From Sarocladium kiliense (lineage: Eukaryota > Ascomycota > Sordariomycetes > Hypocreales > Sarocladiaceae), in assembly GCA_030734395.1 (NCBI GenBank), contig JAUZTG010000051.1, forward strand, positions 310,001-374,000: 64,000 bases of DNA, given 5' to 3'. Below are positions 54,974 through 64,000 of this stretch, one piece after another. The translations under genes were made by a program, and so were the position numbers. Positions within the stretch are counted from its first letter, which is position 1. The number at the start of each line of letters is the position of its first letter. The notes under the pieces are model-generated. The model saw only the letters and a list, made by a program, of their open reading frames with translations. It had not been told where the DNA came from and did not search any database.

Positions 54974-56323
54974 GGCAAAGGCAGTAGACGCTCGAAAGAG
55001 AGTTTTTGATGGTGAGGATAAGGCTGAGAGAAGTCGCGAGTGGGAGCTCGTAGTTTTGAATAGCGGGAAAACCCCACACGTCTCCGTCCGCCGGAGGGCT
55101 CACCGGTCTTCAACCGATCGAGTGCCTCATTGCGGTGATGGTGTTGATGATGCCAGACGAATCAGAAATGGCGGGGGGCGGGGTGAGTTGGTGGAGCGTG
55201 GAGGCCGTCGCGGCGATAATCGGCGACCGGCTACTGATATCTCGGAGAAGTAGAGAGACGAGAGGAGAAGCCCTACGAAAGTGTGAATTCTGGGGAATGG
55301 CAGCCCGCTGCTTGTTCCCGAGATGGTGCAGGATATGCACGGTGGAGGAAGACTGGAGCCGTTCGATGGGTGGGCTGCTGTCAGATCTAGCAGTCAACGT
55401 TCCCAACCAATTATTGGAACGGAACCTCACCCAACGGCTACAGCCGAACTGTATTCTCAGCCAAAGGGTCTGGGCCGCATTGAGTCTCCTGCATGATTTT
55501 GTACACGACTGAGCCTTGAAAGTCAAAGGCCAGTGACGTACCCCGCTAGTGTCTCCCGAGCTGGCATGCAGACAAGGCCACTTTCACTGGTGGCTGTCAA
55601 AGCCATGACGCGTGGCAGATACTGCTCCACTAGGGGCGGCGATTCCCGTGCCAGGATATAGACATGACGAGGTTTTGCGATTGAGTTCTATAGGCATGGG
55701 GTAGAGCCCTCACGGTCATATAATTCATAGAGTCGCTTTCAGGGCATTGCCTAGCATACAGGGCAGTTTGGAGTGTATAGCTCGACCCTCTGGGTCTATC
55801 GTCCGCCAAGTCTTGAGTTACATTATTCAGCAGGGCGTCTGTTACGCACTTGGTTCAAAATGAAGGTTTTTGATCATCACTCCCCAAAGTATAAGATATT
55901 CTGGGCGACAGGCTTCTCACTCCTGCACACGTGTTTCATTACGCTAGAAGCTAATGGTAGCTTCTTCGGGAGCTGATGGTTAAGCTAGCTGGGAATGTAA
56001 GCGAAGCCCTGCACATGATATTGACCTCAGCTAGGCTCGAACAGATACCTCCCTCGTCAATGACGGCGGCAGCATCCGTACCTGCTGAAGTTCTAGAACA
56101 AGCCTACGGACTGGCCGTCAACTGGTTTCGCCACCAGAGGCCTCCTCGGATGAGCTTTTCTATAGTGGATGTGCAGAGCCTAGTTGGGTCTCTTGTAAGA
56201 TGGTCCATATGATAATGAGGCTCTGCGCACTGCCATGCCATTGCTCGTCCTGCACGTTCCAACGTCCAAAGTTGGGGCTTCCCAGGCCATCCTGATCCTA
56301 CCAGTGACTCTCGCCGTGCCGTC
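54974..56323. other. Intergenic stretch, no supported gene
   Basis: About 1.35 kb between the divergent MFS gene and the histidine-kinase pseudogene. Open frames on both strands at 55110-55526 and at 55976-56212 lack motifs. Confidence 0.45.
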
Positions 56324-59300
56324 ATGGTGGGCACCAAACCTCTCAAGACCGTGTCGGAGGCTACTAGGGAGCGTGAGACGTTCAGGTACATTTGCCGTAC
56401 CTATGTGCACACCGACCGGATCCGCTAACATTGAATCTGATTCGCCTTCAGGTATCTGAATCCACTCTTCTTTAGCTTTAGTTTAAATCGCGATGGCAGC
56501 TTCCCTTCTGCTCATGACCTGAGGACCCCGGACAACTGCGTTCTGACCGGTCTTGCGCAACTAGGGGTGTGCCAGACTGGTACCGAGCGTGCCTTCGTCT
56601 CCTTCTTTGACTCGAGCCACCAATACATTGTTGAAGAAGCGACATCGTCCATGCGAATTGCCCCGAACATCCCGAGCAAAAGCTGCCTTGAACCTTTATT
56701 ACTCTGCGGTACTGCTGTCCCGCGCAACCAAGGAACTTGTGATCATGTGCTCTACATGAATCCAAGTGGAGGCCATACGCCCTGGGCAGAGCTACCGCTC
56801 CTGCTGATCCCCAATCTGGCTGAAGACACACGCTTCTCATCGCGACCCTATTGTCAGTTTGGCGGCGCTGGCCAATTCTATGCTGGAGTTCCGATTCGCA
56901 CCTCGAGGGGCATCAACATTGGCACGTACTGTGTTATGAGCACGACGCAGCCTCCGCAATGGGACGATGAATGCACTCAGCGCCTGAGAGACATATCCCT
57001 TGCCATCAGAGAGCACCTGGAACTCAGGAGATCAAAGGAGGAAGCTCGAAGCCACGCGCGCGTGAACAGGGGCTTAGGCTCTTTCATCGCGGGGAAAGGT
57101 ACGCTTACTGGCTGGCAGTCTGGAGCAAATATCGATGCCTCTTTGAACGATGCCGAAGAAGGGGGGCTGAATGCTGAGCAGCAGCATGAACATGAGAGCC
57201 TTGACCTGGCAGCGCAACACGATGAAACATTCACGACTTTACAACAGATCCCTACGCGTCCTGCGGATGTTTCAACGCCAACGCCTGCAAACTCTGACGG
57301 GAATGGATTAAGGAGAATCTTCTCCAAGGCTGGCAACATAATCCGGGAGGCCTTTGAGGTCGAAGGATGTCTTCTTCTTAGATGTCGCACTTGGCTCTTA
57401 CAGACGACCTGCAACTTCACCCTGGTCGAGGTATCCAAGAGTGAGGAAGCACCAAGCCAGACAGTCATGACGAGCAGCAGCGATGAGCAACCACAGAATT
57501 CACCAAGAAGGATACCAGATAACGCTTCCTGTGATCTACTGGGGTTTTCTACGACAGACGCTTCTAGCGTCAACGACCCTGCGCTTCTGAGCAAAGACAT
57601 TGGCTGTATCCCCCAACGCTTCTTAGCCAAACTTCTTCAGCGCTATCCAAACGGCAAAATCTTTAATTTTGACGGTATCGGCGAATTACAGACGAGTGAT
57701 TCTTCAGGATACGATGATACGCTGGCGACTCCTCCTGGAAGTCTCGATCCTCTACAGCGGGTTATTCTGAGCACTGACCTCCTCAATGATACGAACCTGA
57801 GTGTCTTCCAAAAGAATGCTATACACACTATTGAGACATGTGGTCGCACTCTGCTTGATACCATTGAGCCTCTTCTCGATTACTCTAAGATCAACAGTTT
57901 CGCTGCAAAAGCGGTACCTGTGCATATGAGAAAACCGGGACAGCAGAAAAGAGGCAAAACTGACCTTTTCGGCAAGAAGTCACTGTTTAGACACACGAGA
58001 GTGGATGTACTCGTGGAAGATGTTGCCGAGAGTGTCTTCTCAGGGTTTATCTTCCAGCACATGTCTGTCCGACAATTATCAAAGCAGAGAAAGGCAGGGT
58101 ATTTGGACACTGCTGTGCATAACCGCCTAGACGCAGAATTGGCGATGGAGCAGCTAGGCCTCAGCCTCAATGACGGAAAGAGGGAGCACGTCGAGTCCAA
58201 GAACACATCGGTATACATCACCATCGATCCGAGCTGTGACTGGATGTTTTATACACAGCCGGGAGCGCTCCGCCGAATCTTTATGTACCTACTGGGCAAC
58301 TCACTCAAGTATACGACCAGCGGCACCATTCGCATATCACTCAGCCAACGCCCTTCGAAACGCTCTTCAGCGGAACGGTCGGTAACGCTGACAGTGTGTG
58401 ACACTGGCAAAGGCATGGGCGAGGACTATATGCGGCACAAACTTTTCAAGCCTTTCTCCCAGGAAACCGATCTCACACCGGGCACGGGGCTGGGATTAAG
58501 CTTAGTGAAAAGGATCACCTCGAAATTACACGGCCAGATCAGTGTCGAGAGCCAGATTGGAGTGAGTACCACGGTGACAGTGACCTTGCCTCTTGAACAG
58601 TCATTGCCGAAGGCCACGGAGGTGGGGAAATATGGTGATGACGATGCCGACTTCAAGAACCAGGTGCTCGAGCTTACTAACCTACGCATTCGTCTGAGGG
58701 GCTTCAGTGCCGACTGGATTAAAGATGGACGCGCGATTGTTGAAGATATTTGTCGTCACTGGCTTCACCTGGACCCCGCATCAGACGAGGGCACAACTCC
58801 CGACATAGTGCTTTGGTCGGAAGATGCTTTGCCGAGCTCCCTTGGGGACGTCGCCCAGCTGGCGAAAATGCCGAATGTTGTTGTTTGTCGTGATGCGCTG
58901 GCAGCATACCAGCTCATGACAAGATGTGAGCCCGTCGGACAGGACCGGGTCTTTGAGTACATCTCTCAACCGTAAGTTTTCACTCAGGCGTTTGCCGCTG
59001 CCACTACTCAGTTTGCTAATGCTCTGCGCCTTGAAGCTTGGGGCCCCGATCTCTTGCGAGATCACTAATGCTTGCGCACGAACGATGGGCAGGCTTGCCT
59101 AAGCTCCCTGCATTACTGCGACCCCCAGCGCCAGCTCGAAGCCACTCGTACTTCGCCCCTCCTCCTTTCAAGGCAGCGGGGGACAGCGCTCCTGCGAAAG
59201 CCCAGTCATCCAAGCTGTCTACTAATGGACTGGCAAATACTCGCACAGGAGACGCTTCACAGTTTCAAGACGAACCAGGATCTGCCGATAGGCTATCTGA

Positions 59301-59741
59301 TGGGGATGAGAGACCAAAAGCCACGAGCCGTGAAGCTCGCAAATTCCTGCTGGTGGACGACAACCACATCAACCTCAAAATCCTCTCGCCTACATAAGCA
59401 AACTTGGGCAGGTCTATGTGGCAGTCACGAATGGCAAAACAGCTGTCGATGCTTATACAAACGACTCCGGGAAATCCGCTGGCATCTTGATGGACATCTC
59501 CATGCCGGTCATGGACGGCCTATAAGTCACAAGGCACATCCGCGCGTATGAACGACGGGCTCGTCTACGCGCTACTGTGATTCTTGTACTCACAGGCTTG
59601 GCTTCTGATAGGATACATCAAGAGGCGCTGTAAAGCGGCGTAGATGTCTTCCTCACGAAGCCAGTGGGCTTGAAAGTACTTAGAGAGGCATTGGGGTCTG
59701 AGGGTCTATTGCCTAGAGCCAACACGGATGCAGACCCTTAG
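56324..59741 (+). pseudogene. Hybrid histidine kinase, degraded
   Basis: Exons 56324..56385, 56452..58971 and 59037 onward are in phase (introns 66 and 65 nt). The N-terminus (E-R-E-T-F-R-Y then L-T-G-L-A-Q-L-G, F-F-D-S-S-H-Q-Y-I-V-E-E-A-T) is the GAF-like sensor of fungal hybrid kinases. The ATP-binding domain is whole: N-S-L-K-Y-T, D-T-G-K-G-M-G-E, L-F-K-P-F-S, G-T-G-L-G-L-S. Two faults destroy signalling. First, the dimerisation helix lacks the S-H-E-L-R-S-P-L box with the phosphorylated His, and the preceding ~80 residues are missing at about 57700-57760. Second, the receiver (V-D-D-N-H-I-N, M-D-I-S-M-P-V-M-D-G) is split by a frameshift at ~59385 (TAA 59395-59397) and by TAA at 59523-59525 and 59631-59633. 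Confidence 0.85.
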
Positions 59742-60198
59742 GATAGGACTGAAAAGGATTGCCTCTTGGATGGCTAGTGTATATTGTGGCGATTTCTATC
59801 AGGCGGGCGTTGAGGTGATGCCTGGGTAATGCGATACCCAATGTCGAGCTGGGAGTGGTTGCAGGCAACGACTCTTTAAAGTACTTGAATGCTGGCGATC
59901 CTTCAAATTCAGATTGGCTCACGCAGGATTCATTGCAGGAATTTTGACTCAGTTACAGGTGACAGATATCTGGGGATGCAGAAATGGACATGTTGCAACT
60001 CACCGGTTGCACTCACAGGTCAAGTAGCTTCTCGATATTTCAGGCTCAGCCGTTCATATATACCACCGGTTCTCTGTCGTGTCTCATCGGTCTATACATT
60101 AGGTGATAAATACAGTTGCGATATTGAACAGTCCCCAAACGCCAGGTCAAACCAATCCGTTCTGCGCCGGTCCCTATCAGCCGAGGCCCGCCAATGCA
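59742..60198. other. Intergenic, convergent 3' ends
   Basis: Between the kinase pseudogene and the GT64 gene. No gene seen. Confidence 0.5.
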
Positions 60199-61288
60199 TC
60201 AGTTGAGTAAACGATCCCACAAAGTCTTGTACCACCGATTGTGCCGGTGTCCTCTCTCTATCCTTGCTTCCTCATCCATGAGCGGCATGCATTGGAATGC
60301 CTCTGCGAACTCGTTGATACACCCACTTCGTTGGTCGAGATGCCCGCTTTGCTGGCTGATGCCGACACTTGGGTTCACATTGACGTACTGATCTTGGCCA
60401 CGCACAAGCAACGGTCCGGCGCCGGTGAGAATCGATGAGACGAAGTTGAGGGCAATGTCCTCGCAGTTGAACTTCTTGTCGACTGAATCCCGGATCTTTT
60501 TGATGGTGGGGTCGTCAGAGAAATAGTGGTCAAGGAATCCGATATGGGTGAAGGCGAGGTTGGTGAGGACGAGCGAATATGGCTCTTCACCAGTGAGGGC
60601 ACAGAAGTCGTAGAGCCAGGTGCCGTCGCTATTCAGCTTAGTGCACCTCGACAAAGCCCCGGTCATGCGTTCCTGACCGAACTTGCGCCAGCTCTGGAAG
60701 ACGAACTCGAGGTCATGAGGCCGGTAATAGACATCGTCATCGGACAGAAGAATACCCTGCGTCTCATATGTGGGATCGGGCCAGAGTTTCTCGTTGAGGC
60801 TGTCGCGAGTGGGCTTTCGATATCGGACTCGGACGCCGTGTTCAGTGGTGTATGTGGCTGGCGTCTCGTCGTCAAAGTTGTTCCAAATGACAACAATCTC
60901 GTGTAGGGAAGGGATGGGTAGCGCGCTGAGAGTATCGAGGGTACGCTTGAGCTCCTTGGGGCGGTGGAACGTTGAGACGACAATGCTGTTGAATGTCAGA
61001 TCAGCTTTAGAGCAATGTGGCGCGGCGAGGTACAACGTACGTGAACTTATCGGCCATCAGGTGGGCATGCTTCGACTTGAGAGATGCCCACGTATCGGCA
61101 TGGGTAGAGTTCTCGTTGATACATGCCGGTAGCTTAGGGCTCTTGTGACCCTGTGGCAACTTGGCGCCGTTCCGGTAGTCGCTGAGCTTGTAAGAACTAC
61201 GGGACGAGGTTGATTGAGTTAGGACCAGGAGCAGAACGGCGATGACAAGGGCGGCGGCGATGATGCCGGTCCTCTTGAATAGACGCAT
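60199..61288 (-). CDS. GT64 (exostosin-like) glycosyltransferase
   Basis: Exons 61288..61041 and 60985..60199 (55-nt intron, GTACGT..CAACAG) give 344 residues. Residues 8-28 are a type II membrane anchor (G-I-I-A-A-A-L-V-I-A-V-L-L-L-V-L). The catalytic domain starts I-V-V-S-T-F-H-R-P and contains I-V-V-I-W-N-N-F-D, then L-L-S-D-D-D-V-Y-Y with the metal-binding D-D-D. F-L-D-H-Y-F and N-C-E-D-I-A-L-N-F follow, as in EXTL2-type GT64. The enzyme should transfer a sugar from a UDP- or GDP-sugar in the Golgi. Plant GT64 members decorate sphingolipid GIPCs, which is relevant to the neighbouring GT32 gene. The fungal acceptor is unknown. Confidence 0.88.
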
Positions 61289-62469
61289 GGAGGTCTTTCA
61301 ATGGCGGGGTAAGGCCATGGAGGCGTCGGCGGATTGAAGGAGCGGGATGCCACTGGAGAAGAAGTGAACCCTCGAAGTTGGATGTTTGACCAAGGGGACT
61401 ATCGATAATGACGATGCCTTGGTGAGAAGCGGAGCACGCGCCACTGCCAATGCTGCGCCACGACCTCTGATTTGCTGTATTGCAGACAGTAGGCTTAATA
61501 TGGCTAGCGGCAGTCTGTTAGTGGAGCCGATAAAATCAATTGATCTCCCTTGGCGGCCTCTCTACGCTCCCCTGAAATTTGATGGAGCAGGCCCCTGAAT
61601 AAGGTACCTAATGCCCACGGACAATGCGGCACGGATATTTCTCGCAGCCCCGCCTCATCCTTTTTTCCAAGGAGAATATAGGTATGCCAGGTTGACCCTC
61701 ACATTCCGCAAATGATCACAATGCTGAGTGGCTTGTCCCTGAGTGGATTTTTCGGCACCGCCATTGGGAAAGCCTGGTCGTTCAGACAAGTTATGCGCCA
61801 ACGGACTTCGGCATTTGCTTTCGCCTGGATGCCGCCCAACACCCCGTCCCTGTGGCTGGTGGGCATCAACCTTACCAGAAGCACCAAAGTTATTAGGACA
61901 TCAGATAGCTAGACCCGGAGCAACAACATGCCTGGACACTGTGATCGCTACTCAGAATCCCCTACTGAGGAACAAAAATCTTGGCCTGCTGTGCATTTCA
62001 GCCAGCTGGGAACAATAACATCCATCCTTCGCAGCGCCAAGATATCCACTGTAATATCGCTAGCACCACTCTACAAGGCACCTGGCGAGTCAATGCAGTG
62101 CAGCGAGCATGCGCTATCAGCTCATTGCCCAACCATCGCATTGTTCTGCTAGTGATCAGCCGACCGGACATTCCGGCGCTGCCGCAAACTCCGCTTACAT
62201 CGCAGACGTGTTTGCGGTTGCTGGACCACAGACGTCAGGGCAGCTTTCGACTCTTGCATCTTTCCCTACGTGCATCATCCACCACTCTCGTCGACGCCTA
62301 TCCCTCATCTCGACCGTCCTTGAACCCTCGATACTTGTTCGATAAATCTGTGGCTTGTCGTTAATTCTATCTCGACTTGAGACGCGATAGAATCTGCATC
62401 ACCCGCCCGCCGGGCCCCTTTTCCATCACATCCGCGTCGCTCGCTGCGACCGCCCGACAATCGCCCATC
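61289..62469. other. Divergent promoter of the GT64/GT32 pair
   Basis: About 1.2 kb without a supported gene between two glycosyltransferase genes that run head to head. Short overlapping frames at 61700-62360 have no motif. The GT32 leader near 62180-62460 is C/T-rich. Confidence 0.5.
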
Positions 62470-63447
62470 ATGCGTGCGAGAACCATCAAGTACTTGGCGT
62501 TTGCGGCCGTCTTTCTCGTCATCTTCTCACTCTATGAGCACATTCGCCAGGTCGGCGAGGTCGTTCGCACATATGCTACCTTTCACAAAATGATCAAGAC
62601 GAACCCAGACTTGCTCTACCGCTACCCGTCATCCGTCGATTCAAAAACCGTTGTCCCGAAGAAGATGCATCTTATCGCACTCGGCAGCGCGAATCTCACG
62701 AAGTACCAGGATGCCATCCAGTCCTGCCGCGACCTTCATGGCGACTGGGAACACAACATGTGGACTGACGACAATGCCACCGAGTTCCTCTCCGCCCACT
62801 ACCCGGACATCGTCCCTCACTACACCGGCTACCACCAGAACATCCAGCGAGCCAATATCCTTCGCTACGCCCTGCTACATCATTTCGGCGGCGTCTATCT
62901 TGATCTCGACGTTTCTTGCCATGTCGTCCTTGACGACACCCCGCTGGTCAAGCTTCCGTTCGTCAGCCCAGGTGCTCATCCAGCTGGAGTGAACAACGCT
63001 TTCATCGCGACCAAGCCTGGCCATCCATTCCTCGGGCTTGCGCTTGCAAATGTTCCCCAGTATGACATGTACTGGGGCCTGCCCATGCGCATCCCTTACG
63101 TTGAGAACATGCTTAGCACTGGCTGCATGTACTTCTCCAACCGGTGGATGGACTATGTGCGAGACCTGCTAGCCGGGAGCGGTCTCGATAGAGTTTATAT
63201 CCTCGCTAACGAGGACGGAGATATGGCTCCCCACATGTTGCGTGGCAAGATCACAACTCCGATCTTCACTCACGGAGGCGCCAGCAGTTGGCACGGCTGG
63301 GATGCCGCCATGTTGCTATTGATCGGCAACCATTACATGATCTTCCTGTTTGGCGCTGTTGTTCTGGTGTCGGCGTTGACGGCATTCATCTTTTACCGCT
63401 GTGTAAACGGCAGGAAGCGGGCAGGATACCGCAAGCTGGAGGTGTAA
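62470..63447 (+). CDS. GT32 glycosyltransferase (OCH1/SUR1-like)
   Basis: Intronless, 325 residues from the ATG at 62470. A membrane anchor at residues ~7-22 (K-Y-L-A-F-A-A-V-F-L-V-I-F-S) precedes the GT32 core: N-I-Q-R-A-N-I-L-R-Y-A-L-L-H-H-F-G-G-V-Y-L-D-L-D, with the sugar-nucleotide-binding D-x-D. N-N-A-F-I-A-T-K-P-G-H-P-F and G-S-S/A-W-H-G-W follow. A second hydrophobic helix (M-I-F-L-F-G-A-V-V-L-V-S-A-L-T-A-F-I) lies near the C-terminus with a short basic tail, a layout seen in the SUR1/CSH1 mannosyl-inositol-phosphoceramide synthase group. A role in sphingolipid or glycoprotein mannosylation in the Golgi is likely; the acceptor is not provable here. Confidence 0.88.
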   Translation: MRARTIKYLAFAAVFLVIFSLYEHIRQVGEVVRTYATFHKMIKTNPDLLYRYPSSVDSKTVVPKKMHLIALGSANLTKYQDAIQSCRDLHGDWEHNMWTDDNATEFLSAHYPDIVPHYTGYHQNIQRANILRYALLHHFGGVYLDLDVSCHVVLDDTPLVKLPFVSPGAHPAGVNNAFIATKPGHPFLGLALANVPQYDMYWGLPMRIPYVENMLSTGCMYFSNRWMDYVRDLLAGSGLDRVYILANEDGDMAPHMLRGKITTPIFTHGGASSWHGWDAAMLLLIGNHYMIFLFGAVVLVSALTAFIFYRCVNGRKRAGYRKLEV

Positions 63448-64000
63448 GGCGCACTTGGACAGAAGACCAAGCACAAATGAACGAATACAAGAGACTTTGG
63501 GATAAGGTTTATAATCATACCGTACATAGAAACTAATGACTTGCATACGGCCTGGACCAACCAGGCTATTCTCTCCTATCCTCTCCTAGTATCCGTCTCC
63601 ATAATTTAGCAGAAGAGTTTGCGTCGTCATCGTCATGTGTAGGTTGATGACCATGACCACTATGTTGACTATCTGTGACGCGAATAGCGCACCATGCATG
63701 TATGCTACCATGCCCTGCTAATAACTGACCAATAGAGATCTGATAACTCCGACCTGTCTGGGGCCCTGTGCTTGTCCCCCTACACCACCAGTTTTAATCA
63801 GGGCCTTTGTTCCGACATGCAACCGTCGTTATCGAGGGCCCGGCTGTTTGGGATCCTCGCGTGCTGATGCTTGATCAGCGCTACAGCATCAGCCGAGACT
63901 CCATAAGCCGGATGAGGAAATATATAGACAGTGAGTGTCGTTTGGCGTCTGTCAGCGCTCGCTTTGTGTATCTACATGAGGTAACGCCGAGGAACAGATA
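63448..64000. other. Right-edge intergenic stretch
   Basis: 3' flank of the GT32 gene. A TATA-like GAAATATATAGACAG at 63919 may belong to a gene beyond the window. No gene seen. Confidence 0.4.

Noticed and set aside
55110..55526. Open frames on both strands upstream of the MFS gene
   Set aside because: Antisense to each other, no motifs, and they overlap the expected MFS leader.
1..64000. CRISPR arrays, telomere repeats, intact transposons
   Set aside because: No regularly spaced direct repeats, TTAGGG arrays, transposase/reverse-transcriptase frames or long terminal repeats were seen by eye.

Overview
The window is genomic DNA from a filamentous ascomycete (Pezizomycotina). Most genes carry short GT..AG introns of about 47-80 nt with CTAAC/CTGAC-like branch sites. 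The families are typically fungal: a Zn2Cys6 regulator, a Crh-type cell-wall transglycosylase, a GT15 mannosyltransferase, a NACHT-ankyrin NLR and a DUF4604 protein. A tRNA-Tyr with the usual fungal intron is present. The order within Pezizomycotina cannot be fixed from this window alone. Exon boundaries below were worked out by hand from splice signals and checked for reading phase.

Left part, 1-29 kb (accessory character): the 3' end of an amidase gene, an AT-rich island, a NACHT-ankyrin NLR with an amyloid-like N-terminal motif and an exact 90-bp internal duplication, a broken small secreted-protein gene, a small membrane protein, a zinc-finger-like protein, the ribosome-rescue factor Dom34/Pelota, an aldo-keto reductase, an intron-split eight-cysteine secreted protein, a DUF7702-like membrane protein, a Zn2Cys6 regulator, a membrane-anchored hypothetical protein, an MFS transporter, an intronless bacterial-looking repeat protein, a GNAT acetyltransferase pseudogene, a dienelactone-hydrolase/SnoaL fusion and a GPI-anchored Crh protein with a chitin-binding N-terminus.

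Middle, 30-41.5 kb: two Myb/SANT-type regulator genes diverge across about 5 kb of DNA without recognisable genes. The tRNA-Tyr and a dihydroxy-acid dehydratase paralogue follow.

41.8-54.9 kb (dense, mostly housekeeping): MVP1 sorting nexin, mitochondrial ribosomal protein uL15m, a KTR-type GT15 mannosyltransferase, a DUF4604 protein, cytochrome c oxidase subunit 4 (Vb), an uncharacterised protein whose start codon is its whole first coding exon, an acyl-protein-thioesterase-like hydrolase and an MFS transporter.

55-64 kb: a decaying hybrid histidine kinase that lacks its phosphorylatable His box and has a broken receiver domain, then head-to-head GT64 and GT32 glycosyltransferase genes.

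The observations most worth following are the NLR (amyloid-like motif plus duplicated Walker B segment), the bacterial-type protein at 23.3-24.5 kb, the dead histidine kinase, the GT64/GT32 pair, and the small cysteine-rich protein hidden by an intron. I found no CRISPR array, no intact transposon and no recognisable secondary-metabolite core enzyme.
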